From the NCBI RefSeq assembly GCF_025698545.1, contig NC_068577.1:372001-436000 (forward strand): DNA of 64,000 nt, given 5' to 3'. The first letter of the stretch is position 1. Every line of letters begins with the position of its first letter. The notes beneath the pieces are model-generated. The model saw only the letters and a program-made list of their open reading frames with translations, ran no database searches and was not told the origin of the DNA. This document shows, piece after piece, positions 1 to 12,554 of this stretch. The position numbers and the translations under genes are program-made. This DNA comes from Gossypium raimondii (taxonomy: Eukaryota > Streptophyta > Magnoliopsida > Malvales > Malvaceae).

Positions 1-1272
1 TATTCATTTAAAAGCAAAGTTGAGTTGGTCTCGATACAATGAATATCATGTCTCAAGACATGCTTATATAAAAGTAAAAAAACTAAAATTAAAAATGAAG
101 CCTATCTCAAAACATGGGATCTCCTGTCTCGAGACATAAATTTGACATTTTAATTTGGATTTGAATCCTAACTCTGAATTTGACTTAGTATAACTCTATA
201 TTGGAATGAAATAGATTCTTATGTTCCATAAATGTATGTATTTGATCATAATGAATAAGTTTATTGTTTTAAATGATGATTATGAATTTAACTGTGAAAT
301 TATGTCAAGTTAATCCAAGCTGCTTCAGCAACGTAATATGAAGTCACATATTTAGATTTGAAAATCGAGTCAGGTGTGAGGTGTCTCACTCAAGTTGGGG
401 TTCTGAGAGACACAGACATAGTGGAGGAGGTAGTGCCTATTACTGTTGGCCCCTCAAAGGTTTAAGGGAGTCAAATAGAGGAGAAAAGAGAAGGTGGAGA
501 AACCTCTGCACAACGAGACATTACAGAGATCGATGATTTGCTGTCAAATTTCTTACATGGTCACACAAACAATTTTGATGCATCCGCCGTTTGCGGATGA
601 ATATATGCAATGCAATATGATCTCAATAAAATTTCAAATTTAATTTTTACTTAATCCCAATTTCCTTTACATTATAAGTGTAAAAAACTAATTAGCTGAA
701 ATAAATCCTATACCATTTAACATTAACCCTAAACGTGTACAAAATCTTAACCCTCGACCTTCTTCGCCTGCATTGGTATAGAATATATAAAATCTCAAGA
801 GTTCCATGAATGAGTTTGTAGATATTATTGCTCGTAACAAGCTAGGCAGTTCTCTTTGCACCTTCCAGTGCAATATTCACAACCAAGTATTTAACCAACA
901 TTTCATACCAAACCTTCTCCCTATGGTGCCCCTCTTCACAAAATGCCATAATCTATCTAACTTTATGTGCTACATAAATAAATGTTTCCCTTAAAATATT
1001 ATATTTCTACATTTTTAGCCTAAGATTAGTGTAACACAAAAATAAGTTTCTGCAGCAGCCGGTTTACAAAAATTATGTGTTCAACAATGCATGTGTTGTT
1101 ATGGCTCAGAACGAGAAGCAAAGATTAATCTTGATTGCATCTCAAGATTAACCTTTGCTTCTCATTCTAAGTACAAGAATTAGTTTAACAATAAAAATTA
1201 ATAAAATTTTTGATAAAATAATCAACTTGCTTTTAAATCTAACATAAAAAAATTAATTTATTTATTTGTTCA
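1..1272. other. Intergenic DNA, no gene seen
   Basis: This AT-rich stretch lies downstream of the minus-strand SINA gene. No frame here has gene-like coding or a recognisable domain. The stretch at 360-580 is less AT-rich and may be an old degraded insertion, but I cannot name it. The only clear structure is the hairpin at 1108-1168. Confidence 0.6.
1108..1168. repeat. Perfect-length hairpin, 27-bp arms and 7-nt loop
   Basis: The left arm at 1108-1134 and the right arm at 1142-1168 are reverse complements apart from two mismatches, and the loop is TTGCATC. The arms carry the mirrored core GAGAAGCAAAG / CTTTGCTTCTC. The pairing does not extend beyond the arms. It could be a small foldback transposon remnant or a small-RNA-like hairpin. 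Sequence alone does not decide this. Confidence 0.6.
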
Positions 1273-1458
1273 GTAAAGGAGACAAAATGCAATTTAAATC
1301 TTAGTATATTTTAATATAAAGGCCTCCATGATGCTCTTACCACCGAAGAATAATGAGAAGACACTGTAAAGGAGACAAAATACAATTTAAATCTTAGTAT
1401 ATTTTAATATAAAGGTCTCCATGATGCTTTTACCACCGAAGAATAATGAGAAGACACT
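1273..1458. repeat. 93-bp tandem duplication in the SINA 3' region
   Basis: Copy 1 is 1273-1365 and copy 2 is 1366-1458, each 93 bp, with only three substitutions between them (about 97% identity). It lies 240-430 bp past the SINA stop codon, so it may fall in the 3' UTR or just beyond it. The few differences suggest a fairly recent duplication. Confidence 0.9.
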
Positions 1459-1701
1459 GTAAAACCATAAATCTTAATTTATGGCCATCTAAATCATTAC
1501 AGATAGATATTAGTTTTACAGGCATAAAAGTTACATCTTTCCCATCATGTATTTGATGCATGGATAAGCAAGAGTGTTTGCCCTCTACAAACCAAAAAAT
1601 ACATGACCAAAAGACCCATAAAGCTACCAAAAAGATACACTAATCTATTGCTTGGGATCACAACAAAACAGAATGAGGGCAGATTTACAGGCACAACCCC
1701 A

Positions 1702-3384
1702 TCACTGCTCTTTCCATATCCTTCCTGTCACTCTAAGCTTCAATTCTTTCCGGTCTCCCCCTGAGAAGAACAAAGCCATGTTGCGTTGGATAATGAGACC
1801 ATCGAAACTATCACGAACCTTCCGGTGACTGTCCCTTATGCTCCTAGGCACCCCTTGCCAAATCAGCTTCCTCCCGTTCCCACCCACCTCGAGGCTGTAG
1901 CTATAGTTCTTTGCCTCGTTATTGTCACCCATAAACCGCAAGAATGCTATATAAACAGGAGCTAATCCGATATGGAATGCTTCAAAATGCAGGCAAAAGT
2001 ACTGACCAAAGCAACTGAAAACCTAGAAATTGAGAAAACAAATCCAACTATAAGTTGCATACCCTTTGCAAATCCTTTATATGAAGTATAAAAATACATA
2101 TAAAAACAATTTCTTATCCAAAAGCAGCTTTCAATTTTATGTAGCAAACCAACTTCAATAAATTGTCCCATCTATTATTGTATTCTTCTCCTAGAGGGTT
2201 GGGAAGAAACCAAATTTGATAAATATAAAGCAAGAATAAAGCAACGGTACCGTTAGCATCCATGTAGCATTCTCAACCTCATGTGGATTTGATTTGACAT
2301 AGCGGTGGTTAAAGGTGCAGCCATTGTGCATATCGACTTTGTGATCATCTTTTAGGTGGGCCACTAGATGAGGAATATCACCAATGACTGTGCATTCTGA
2401 CCCAGCATAGGGGCAGCCATATGGTCTATAAGAACATTGATACTCGTGTTTTGGCTTGCTATAATATGGATATATGCCATTGCACCCAAAGCTTTGATAT
2501 TTACAGGGAAGCTCAAGAGAAGCAGCAAGTTTCTCCAAAGCAAGACACCTAATATTCCCGAGTTCATGCCTGCACGTAGGGCACCGGTTGTCAACCTTTG
2601 GCTTGCAACCAGAACACAATGTGTGACCATTTAAACACTGCATAAAGAAAGTAAACCAGCAGTTAACTTCAGTATTAAGTTTCATGTTAAGTTATGATAA
2701 TGGCTGTATAACAAAGTAATATACGACATAATATTTACAAGGTAATAAAGGGGATTCTGATGCAAGAATTTCATGCCATTGCATTACCAAGCATACATTG
2801 TAGCATTATTTCCCAGTGTGAATCTTCCATTTTCAGGGGCACATTAATATGGATATTGATCGATTTTTCCCCCTTCCAAATTCCATATCAAGTTAACAAA
2901 ACTTACTTCTGCGACATCATCAAGTCTATAAATAAATCAGGGTTTAGTGTAATGATTAGAAAATAAATGTAAAACAACATTCAAGGATAATGAAAACACG
3001 ACACATTGAGGCTTCATGACCTTATCAACATGTGAGGTTAAATCTATCAGCATAATGGATAGAGTGCGATAAATAGATATCATCTTGCACAAGGTAGTTT
3101 AAAACGATGACTAATTACTTTATTGAAAGTAAGGCATCAATCATAAGGTGTGATATGAAACCAACCTGAAGAATTGGTGGGTACATCGAATTACAACAAA
3201 CGGGGCATTCCAAAAGCTCTCGAACACTGCTAGACACAGTCCCATTAGGTTTTACAGCAGCTTGAGAAGGAATATTCAGAGACTCACAATCCATAATGTC
3301 TTCATTTTGTGGATGATCAATATCCTCACCCTTGTTCTGCAAGTCATCGAAAAACGGATTCCCGGATGCCATGCTAGTATCCAT
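1702..3384 (-). CDS. SINA-type RING E3 ubiquitin ligase (SINAT3/4/5-like)
   Basis: The gene has three coding exons on the minus strand: 3384-3166 (219 nt), 2637-2251 (387 nt) and 2022-1702 (321 nt). All junctions are GT..AG and phase 0, giving 308 aa, within the usual SINA range. The N-terminal 59 residues are variable and polar. A C3HC4 RING follows, with ligands C60, C63, C74, H78, C81, C84, C92 and C95, and the first intron splits it after residue 73. Next are a SIAH-type zinc finger and the C-terminal substrate-binding/dimerisation domain, ending in RIWKEQ. SINA proteins transfer ubiquitin from an E2 to bound substrates and usually act as dimers. The ATG at 3384 is the first in frame after a likely 5' UTR splice site. 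The RING partner residues differ slightly from Arabidopsis SINATs (CLNGHTLCSGC). It is a paralogue of the plus-strand gene at 31958-33038. Confidence 0.93.
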
Positions 3385-3391
3385 TCCCCGT

Positions 3392-3828
3392 CTGGAAATG
3401 AAAATTGCAGAAATCAGTTAACATTCCACCTACCATAAAATGTTTAATATGAACAAAAACTGAAGCAAGATTATATGATAGTACATAATAGTCTCATTCA
3501 AATTCCAAAAAATAAAAGTACTTTTACCACATCAGCTTAAGTGATGGGTAAAAAAGCACTTTATCTGCTGAAAGAAAGCATAATTATATGTATATATGAA
3601 GAAAGAATAATCAAACAAAAAGATAAAGACTGATATTTTACTTTTCAAAAGTTCATCAAAAAATAATAAGATGAATATAATTAATCAATGATTGATTATT
3701 TGAGTTAAAACCAACCTAATTATCAGTCTATAATAACAGTCGAGGTCCCTCAATGCCAATCTTCAAAATTAATCAATCAATTTACAACGAAATTTTCTGA
3801 AATATATTAAATGACAATATATGCTTAC
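3392..3828 (-). other. Likely 5' UTR intron of the first SINA gene
   Basis: On the minus strand a donor (TG|GTAAGC, GT at 3828-3827) and an acceptor (TTCCAG|A, ending at 3392) bracket a 437-bp AT-rich stretch just upstream of the ATG. The SINA paralogue at 31.9 kb also has an intron in its leader. The leader exon would lie between 3829 and about 4400. Transcript reads were not available, so this is inference. Confidence 0.5.
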
Positions 3829-4399
3829 CACCCAATTTTGTTAAACCCTCAAACGTCACCCTTTTTCTGTCTTAAGTTCATCGGCTGGCTGTAAATTCAT
3901 CAGAAAATTAGGTTAAACTTAATTTTCCTCTTAATTCCCAACTAAAAGTGGGGAAAAAATTCAGGTAACAAAAAAATGGAAAATCCAGTTGTATTGCCAA
4001 ACCAAATAGGCATTATATAAAAAAGAAAAACAAGAAAACAAAAATCTAAAAATTCCAAAAATAAAACCAATTTAAAGACTATAACGGATCTAAAGGAACT
4101 TTATGATAATAATAATAATAATAATAACCAAAACCTCCAAAAGAGAAATCCCAGAAAACCCACCTTTACTTCGAACCAAAACAACCCAATTGAATCAAAA
4201 ACAGAAAAATGGAAAAACCATTGGGAAAAAAACGAGTGGACGCTCTCCCAAAATGAAGAATATGAGAATTTATAAAGAAATGGGCGGATGTTTCTTTTTT
4301 TTTTTTTTTACTTTCTATGAAAGTAACAAATAGCGACAAAAAATTGAAGCGGAGAATTTCAAATTGAGAAGAGCGAGAGATTGAGCGTGTTTGCCTGTT

Positions 4400-7300
4400 T
4401 CGAAATAGGATTGAGAGAGAGAAATTTTCCCGAGAAAGTACAAAACAAAAAAGAGAAAGAAAAAAGTTTGTTTTTTCTTTGGATAAATATACCTTTTGGT
4501 ACTTGAATTTGGTCCTTGTTCAAATTAAGACATTTTAGTCCCATCATTAAAAATGGGATGATGTGCATTAATCAAGTTGTTATGTGTGGTATATATGTCA
4601 AATCATCAATTATTTTTATAATAATTAAATTTTAAAAAAATTAGCTAACATTTTAGAAAGTAAAAAAAATCTTACAATGAAAACCTGTTTTGACTTGACG
4701 GCCCAGGTGTTAACCACCCTAGATATGACCTGAGTTTGAGTCGCACAAGTAAAATTCATCTATCAAAAGGTATATTTATCCCTTACTAATTACAATTACG
4801 ATTAATACATGGGATAAATTTTAAATTTATACATAAACTTTGATTTAATTTACAATTGGATACATGAATTTTAATTTGGTACAACTATACACAATAAACT
4901 TTGATTGTGGTTTAAATGTATACATGAAACTTTAATCTCAATTCAATCATACACATTTAAAGAAATAAATACATCAATTTATTTTTATATTAGATTAATA
5001 TAATTATTTTTATATGCAATATATAAATATAAAATGATGTTATATCAATAATTGCGATAATAATTTATGAGAATTTGATCAAATCAAAAGTTCATGTATG
5101 GTTTTAAGATTTATCCCATTAATGCATACATATAATAACTACACTTGGATCAATTAGTATAATGCATAGATAAAATTACAATTACAATTAATATTTTCAT
5201 ATAACTACGACTAGAGTTAAACTATTATAATGCACAAACAGACGAACAGATAGCAACAATGTATTCGAACTTTGACCAAAATAAAATTGGACAAGACCTA
5301 CACACAATGGGACTGGAACCAAACTAAAAGCTAAAATATATATTGTTGATACAAAGTAAAACAAGGGAGGAAGACAAGGTCGAATGAGGAGGAGATCAAT
5401 GTAACGTAATAGAGGTTGATTGAAAAGATAAATGCTCATAGTAATTCTAGGGTATATAAAGGGTTAATCCATTTCCCATGGTTTTCCAAGGTATTTATAG
5501 GAAAAAATCTCATTGTCCATTGGTATAATATTAGCTAGATAAGCATTTAATCATGTTAAACGCGTAATGGATAATCATGGGCACGTATTATATGATTCCA
5601 TCGGTACGAGGTAATTAAGTTTAAATAGACTTCTTATTAGCTTGGAAGAGTGTTCACATTAAGATAACAGTCTCCTATGAACATGGGTGGTAAGTTTCGT
5701 TTGAGGTAGGTCGGATGATTGTGCTTAGAGAATCAATGCAGAGTCAACAATGCATTTTGGGCTTGACACATATCTTTCTGACAGGGGTATAAAATATCAA
5801 AATTTAAACCAAAATAAATTTGGACAAAACTCTGAAACTTAAACCATAAAAGCAATTGAAACCAAAAAATTAACGCGCGGTAGGACTTCAATCTAAGACC
5901 TCGGCCTTTAATACATGATTTGACCACTAAACTTAAATCATAAAATTGCCAAAGTCTCACCAAAAAAAAAGTTAATGCATGATTTGACCACTAAACTATA
6001 TTGTTTTTGCCATTTTGATACATAAATATTTTCTTTTTACCCAGATTGATACTTAAAATTATTTTTATTATTCAATTTAATCCAATGACAATAATATACT
6101 GATTGACTCACGACATCTACTAAAAATGAAATCATGGCAATTCTAACTATTTAGAATATGACATATGATGTTGGTGTGTATTAAAATTGAATATACATTC
6201 AGATAAATTCTAAAAAGTCAGTTAATATAAAAAATAAAAATAATTAAATATTTTAGAAAATTATCATTGACTTTGACGACTCCCATTAACCGGTGTTGAC
6301 CGAATTTTAATTTGATTTTTAATATTTTTAAACTTCAATAAGGTTTTTAAAAAATTATATATTGAGTTTTACTTTTCAAAAAAGTGTTCTTAAAAATTAA
6401 TTTATAGAATTTATTTACTTCAATCTTTCGAGAATTTATATTTTTATTTTTGTAATTTAATTTTTAAGTGTAATTTAATTTCTAAATTTAAAAATATATA
6501 TTTTCTAATTTTTAATGTTTTATTTTTGGGTTTAATTTTTAAAATATTTTTAAAATTATTGTAGTTATTCTAGAGTTTATAAATATATTTCCAACTTTGA
6601 TTTTTCTTTTGTAATTTTCGAAATTATAACTATTTTTTATTTTCATATTTTAATTCATATTTATGTTTTTAGAATTTTCTAATAAATATTTAATTTTAGA
6701 AAAAAATTATTTTTAGAATTTCAACTATTTTTAAATTTCTATTTTTTGAATTTATATATATATATATATATATATTACACTTTTCTAAAACTTATTTTTA
6801 AAGATTCTTTTAAAATTTATATATAGATGTTCAATTTCTATCAACATAGATGTCACATACCATATTATAATTAAATTAAAAGCGTTACGTGATGCATTTT
6901 GATAAGCAACGTGTCTCGCCTTTTTTAATACTTTTATATGGCTATTGAGCTAAAGGTAAAAATATCATAGATGCCTTTATATCGAGAGTCGATTACATTC
7001 GTATTTTTATTAAAAAATGATAAGTTAATATTTTTGTTAAAAATTTATCCATTTATATTGTTAAAACAAGCTGTGACTCACAAAATAATCAAACAGTAGA
7101 AACAGATCAATTTTTGCTCTTTAATCTAATGTATAAAGACTAATTTACCTATTTTTTAAGTATAAGAAGCAAAACAAAATCAAACTCTTAATGCCGAGAT
7201 TTCTATGGTACTTTTATCTTTAACTGGACCGAAATATGAAATATACGACTTTTAAGGACTAATATGAAAGAAATTGAGTACTAAATGAGAAAATATATAT

Positions 7301-7559
7301 AGATTTTTCAAGGGTGAGGCATTAGAAAAAAGTGGTGATATTTGGAGTAGGGAGTAGGGAGTAGGGACCATTACATGATATTTATAAAATTTAAAATAAT
7401 GAAGGGGGGAGGGAAATTTGTACGTTAATTTACTTCTTGCGCGTACGTAGGGCGCGTGGAGAAATTGAAAAGATTGAAATGAAATGGAAGGAGCAAAGAC
7501 GGAAACAGGGGCGGCGCCCGGCTTTTAAGGTCTACTGTTTCCTAATCCTACTTTTAAGT
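4400..7559. other. Intergenic DNA with decayed repeats
   Basis: No gene is seen. The stretch holds fragments of dispersed repeats with the 'rest of colour' motif typical of this window (TTAGTCC near 4530; a tRNA-like B-box GAGTTTGAGTCGC near 4731), and a short direct repeat of GATTTGACCACTAAACT at about 5928 and 5980. A TA microsatellite lies at 6757-6774. One arm of a foldback family also seen at 28511-28728 lies at about 7095-7170. Near 5450-5600 a TATA-like and CG-containing stretch resembles part of an old LTR, but I could not identify it. Confidence 0.5.
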
Positions 7560-7954
7560 GTTAAATTACTATTTAAGGCCTAAATTTAGTAACTATTTTT
7601 ATATTTGGTCTCAACTTTTTTTTATCTAAGTCCTAAACTTGATAATTATTTTTATCCTCGGGTCTAAACTATACAATTATTCTTAAATTAAGGCTTGAAT
7701 TTTTTTATCTAAATTTATCTCTGAACTTAGTAATTAGTCTCATATTAAGGTCTAAAATTGACAATTATTCTTACATTGAATCTGAACTTTAGGGCTTTCA
7801 AGGAAAAAATCAAGTCTTAATTTGGACAAAAAAAAGTTTGGGCCCAATGTAAGAACAATTGACAAATTTAGCGTTTAACTTGGATCAATAAAAAAAAGTT
7901 TAAGCCCTAATATAAAAATAATTGTCAAGTTTAGGCTTCAAAAAGTGGTTTAAT
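7560..7954. mobile_element. Foldback MITE (family F1), copy 1
   Basis: The ends are inverted repeats: TTAAATTACTATTTAAGGCC on the left and the complement of AAGCCTAAA-type sequence followed by ATTAAACCACTTTTTGAAG on the right. The interior is made of repeated phrases in both orientations. A second copy with matching ends lies at 33259-33558. No coding capacity is seen, and target duplications could not be fixed because the element abuts the next MITE. Confidence 0.6.
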
Positions 7955-7955
7955 C

Positions 7956-8402
7956 TAGACGTGCTCATGGACCGACCTGGCCCAAAATATGAGCTTAAAT
8001 TTTTACTTAAACCTGCCCATATTTGTAAAAAAAATTAACTCAAGCTTATTTTAGGCCCGTCCATATTATTTTTAAAAATATTTATTTTATTTATTGAAAT
8101 TTTTTATATAGTTATCTTAACATTATTTAATTGTTTACATTATAGTAGTATTATATATTTAGTATAGATTTTTTTAATGTATTCTAAATTACATAATATA
8201 AAGTACTATAAACTTAAAAATGGGTCGGGCCAGACCGAGCTTGAGCCTTGAATGTTCAAGCCCGAGCCCAACCCATATTTTTAACAGGCCTAATTTCTTT
8301 ACTTAAGCCCATTTTTCGGACCTAATATTTTTGCGCAAACCCTTTCAAATTTCGGACGAGCCTTCAGGCCTGGATGGGTAGCCCGACCCATTAATAGGTC
8401 TA
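7956..8402. mobile_element. hAT-type MITE (family H1), old copy
   Basis: The element begins TAGACGTGCTCATGG and ends GGTCTA, which match the ends of the young family member at 24110-24618 (TAGAGGTGCTCATGG). Its subterminal parts are rich in GGGTCGGGC and GGCCC motifs and its middle is AT-rich. The 8-bp flanks GTTTAATC and ATTTAACC agree at six of eight positions, as expected of a decayed hAT target duplication. It is non-coding. Confidence 0.7.
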
Positions 8403-8880
8403 ATTTAACCCTATCAATTATCTATTTCGTCATTTTCTAAAGGGTTAGAAAAACAATTAAGAAAAATTGAAACAACAAAATTAAATAAAGTTAATAAAAT
8501 ATAATGACTTTGATGCGTGTATAACACTTTGTTTAAAGCTTTAAAATTCCTGTAAGATACAACAAATACCTCAGCAATCCAAGCAGAATACTGAAAATGA
8601 TTAATAATTACTTTGAGTGGAATCAAATCTCATTCATTTGTTGTAGCCCATTTGGTTCATTGGGTGGGCTTCCATTCAACTCTTTTGAAGGTTGCTTGTG
8701 GTCGTATATTTCAAACACTAGCATCAAAGATTGTAGTGTAGGAAGTAGGTGGCCTACTTACTAGTTACTACCAAGTTTGTACACAACATGGCCCTCGTCT
8801 GCTCCCTTTTCTATATGCAACTTCCTTTTTTTATGGTAAAAGCTTGAACCAAAAGTGAAATTCATAGAATGAGAGTGCAT

Positions 8881-8974
8881 AACCACCTACTAAGGAAATG
8901 GTGTTGATGTGGTTTAGGGTTTGGGTTCAAACTTTACTAATGATAAATGAGTACAGTTTCCTTGGTAGGAGGTT
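8881..8974. mobile_element. Very small TIR element (94 bp)
   Basis: The ends AACCACCTACTAAGGAAA (8881-8898) and TTTCCTTGGTAGGAGGTT (8957-8974) are inverted repeats with two mismatches in 18. The direct repeat GTGCAT sits on both sides (8875-8880 and 8975-8980) and fits a 6-bp target duplication. A related end, in the reverse sense, occurs at about 11542-11562. The superfamily is not clear. The interior GGGTTCAAACTT resembles a tRNA B-box, so a SINE-related origin is an alternative. Confidence 0.55.
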
Positions 8975-9764
8975 GTGCATCGCATAGTCTTACTTCATGA
9001 ATCTCACCTCTAACTTAGCTCGAGAGAGAGTTAGGAGACAAAATCCTAGCTCGACTTATGGGCAATATTGACTAGTTGATGGCCCGTCGACTCTGGGTGG
9101 ACGACATTTTGAATACTTTCCAGAAGGAGTCTAGCTTACTCTTAACAATTCGTGTTTGGTTTACATTCGTTAAAAAATCAAAATTTGTGTCTATGATCAT
9201 TTATTTAAAATTATGTATGTTTACATTCGTTTGTTTTTGTTTAAGTTAAATGAACTTGTTATTGCACATTAAACAAACATTCTTGAGAACATATTTGGAA
9301 AGATATTTGTTGATACACGATCCCAACAGAAGTGGACAATAAGGAGGAGAACGGTACTGAAAGAGGCCAATTAACCGATTCTAGAGTCTGAGAATCAAAT
9401 AAGTAGAGGGACTAAAAATGAATTCGTAGAGTGTATTAGGGCTTTATTCATTTGCTATCTTTTCCATGCTTATCTTATCTAAGTTCACCATATCCTATAT
9501 CGATTTTTACTATTTTTATTTAATTATTAAAACAAACATTTGAAGAAAATTCAATAAAAATGAACAAAATTAGTTTAATCCCCAATTTTAAATTAAAAGA
9601 TTGCATAAAAATTGTCAAAAACATCATGTTTTTTCTAAAATAAATAAAACCCCACCTCACCAAACACCATAGAAACAGAGCATTAATAGGCCCAAAAAAT
9701 CTTCACTAAAATTTTCAATTGTTTTTCACACACAAAACAGAGACCTTCCTCAAGTTTCCCATCA

Positions 9765-12554
9765 ATGGCGGCTAACAAGAATTCCCATCTGGGTTTCTCT
9801 TTAATTTCTCTAATCTTTTTGTTTTCAATCCCCAAATCAGTCTCAGCCCTTGATCCTCAACCCGCAGTTTGGGATATGCTTCCCAAATACGGTCTCCCTG
9901 GTGGGCTTTTACCCAGCACAGTCACCGATTATGTCCTCCACGAAGATGGGAGGTTCATCGTCACGTTGGGCAGCCCTTGCTACGTTCAATTCGAGTACTT
10001 GGTCTACTACGATAAGACCATAACCGGAAAACTGGGTTATGGTTCCATTACTGATTTGAAAGGTATTCAGGTGAAGCGATTCTTGTTTTGGCTCGATGTC
10101 GATGAGATCACCGTCGATTTGCCACCTACCGGTTCTATCTATTTCCAAGTTGGGTTTATCAACAAGAAGCTCGACGTTGACCAGTTCCAGACCGTCCATT
10201 CTTGCCGTGATGGGGTTACTGGCTCTTGTAAATATTCTTGGAAATCAGTTCTTCAGGTGTTTTCCCGTTTTGAGTCCTCTGATTTTCTTTTGAATTTGTA
10301 AATACTTGCTCTTAAATTCCTTTCCTTTATTATGGGAGTTAGTTGAACGTGCTGCTTAGGTATTGGGTTACTTATATTTTTGGCTTTAATTGGAAAGACT
10401 ACCTTATATTACTGGAATCTCTGGTTTTCTGGGAACTTGGTAAACAAAGGCAACCTTATAATTAACATTTATCTTGTTATTTAGATTTTAGAGTAAATAT
10501 AAATGAACAACAGACATAACCCCTGAAATCTGTAAGATCGGCTGTGAGGGTGATTCTATGTTACTTGATCTGGAGTGTTCATGTTTGATCTGCGCTAGGA
10601 AGAGAGAAGGTGGCGGAGATGTGCGGTTCACTTTGTTTGGTGCAAGGCCGTGAGCCATCGAGGAGAAAGGATCTCCTCGCTATCCAGTTGTTCTGGACCT
10701 TATATACCCTTACTCCTTTATACCTAGACACCACATGTTGAGCTGTTAGTGGTGGGTCAGAGTCAAAGTGGTTTGATTGTCTAGGTCTAGGTAGGGTGGC
10801 GCCGTGCTCTGCCCTCTGTAACCATCGAGGGGACATTGCGATAGGAGTCTGGTGTTACGGTTAATGAGTGGGGCGGCTCGGCTGTTGGCTCAGAGGGTTT
10901 TTGTGAGGGGTCTGCTCTGCTCAGTCTGGACAGTTTGGTTGTAACATTGAGTACAGTCGGTTTGTCTAAGATTTCTTAGGAATTTGAACGGTTCTTGGAG
11001 GTCATGTTCGTATATTGATATCCATGTGTCTGATACGAGAGTCGTATAGGGGTGATTCATGTGTAGGCCATCCTCTTTAACCCCTTTCCGCCATTGCTAA
11101 TACTATTTTGTTTCATTACAAATAGCATGGATTGGTGCATAACAATTTACAAGCATTTATTTGTATTTTTCCATATAAGAATTTTGTTCCTTTTGAATTG
11201 TCAAATTGTTGGGAACTTCAGTTTTCTCAATCTCTAATTCTTGGAGGAGAATAAGGGGAACTTGAGGTAGGTAAAGAACAAAAGTATTTTGGTTTTTTGG
11301 TACATATCATGGGTGAGGGGACGACAATCACAGGGTTTGAATCCTGGTTTTTGGAATGCCAACAAGGGGCTTAACCAATGCATCTTTATGATGTTGGCAA
11401 AATTTTATGCTTTACCATAAAAGTAATTTGTTGAGTGAGTTGGTTTCTTTTATGCTTTATAGTCTATATTATGGTCAATGCTTGACCTCGCACCTGTTTA
11501 CTTGCCAGGCAGTATGAAAATGTGTGCATGACACAATTTCCTTAGTAGGTGCCCTTAGATGAATTCTAAAGTATTTTAATGCAATGGTTATTCCTGAATT
11601 CCACCCCTGACTTGAACAGGATTAAGCTTAGCCATAGAACGGATGAGGACACCTGTAATTATACCAAAAAAATTGAAGTTTTACCTGGATTTAAGAAACA
11701 TCCTTTCTGGGGTTGTATGATAATAGACATCATAGTCTAAATCCTCATCTTATTATATATTTTCCTTGTATATATATCGAATATGATTAATTGTCCACAT
11801 CTACAAAGCAATTTGGTTGCTACTTTGATGTCTTGAATCTTCTTTTGCTCCTCAATGTTTATCTGTCATAAATAGATATATGAGATAATTATGCCCCTTG
11901 AATCATGGTTAAAGATATTTCTAGCATATATGTAAAATGTTTGACATGGGATGTATTTGTTGTTTTCTTAATATGGTAATAGTAGTACAGGAAAAAGCTC
12001 AGAATGGACATGAAAAAAGTGCAAAGATGACAGTTAATTTCTTCATATGAACTTAATACACTATCTAAGTAGGGTACAAATATTTATCTACGTATACTTG
12101 ATGCTCGGTATCCCACCAATAATTTCATACTGTGTTGCTATCCTATGTCTATATCTGCATGCGTTGATCTAGATTCAATTGCTTCTCTATTTTGTTGTTT
12201 GATCTAGAGTGAAACCAATGCTTATCGAACAATTTTTACTTGCTCTTTTCTGCTCGAACTCCATTCAGTTGTTCACATTTCATCATAATCATGCCTCTTG
12301 TTGGCTTAGGGCAGCACAGGCCATGATTGTGGGGTCTTTTAAGTGAAAATATCATTTGTAAACTACTTAGTTTGATCCTGATAAGTCCATCAATACATGT
12401 TCTTTTGTACTCCAATGTATGCTCCTAAGAGTTCCATTTTGGGACTCTGTTTTTGATGAATGTTATACTCTTGAGTCTTGACATTTTGATCCCGTGTTTG
12501 TTATTTCAGCTTCCGATGCCAACAAACGATATTCAGATGCTAATTACCGAGTAG
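9765..12554 (+). CDS. DUF538 secreted protein
   Basis: There are two coding exons: 9765-10256 (492 nt) and 12510-12554 (45 nt), joined over a 2253-bp GT..AG intron in phase 0. The product is 178 aa. Residues 1-28 form a signal peptide with a hydrophobic core (ISLIFLFSI) ending at SVSA. The body carries the DUF538 pattern: a YGLP-GLLP segment near residues 42-50, YVLHEDGRFIVTLGSPC, an FWL-DVDEI segment, and VGF followed by a basic stretch near the end. The short last exon gives the usual tail LPMPTNDIQMLITE, which confirms the splice. The family is widespread in plants and reported in stress responses, but its biochemical role is unsettled. The protein is probably extracellular or vacuolar. 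The intron contains a GC-richer insertion (see 10536-10975). Confidence 0.9.
10536..10975. repeat. GC-richer block inside the DUF538 intron, unidentified
   Basis: Base composition changes sharply: this roughly 440-bp stretch is much less AT-rich than the intron around it and contains several CG dinucleotides (GGTGGCGG, GTGGCGCCGTG, GGGGCGGCTCGG). It holds no convincing frame. It is probably an inserted element or LTR-like remnant, but I could not define matching ends. Confidence 0.4.

Noticed and set aside
4103-4333. Frame starting in an Ile repeat and ending in a Phe run
   Set aside because: It is made from an ATA/AAT microsatellite and a poly-T run in the SINA upstream region.
9909-10199. 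Minus-strand frame opposite DUF538 exon 1
   Set aside because: It is the antisense shadow of a clear DUF538 coding exon with no recognisable domain.
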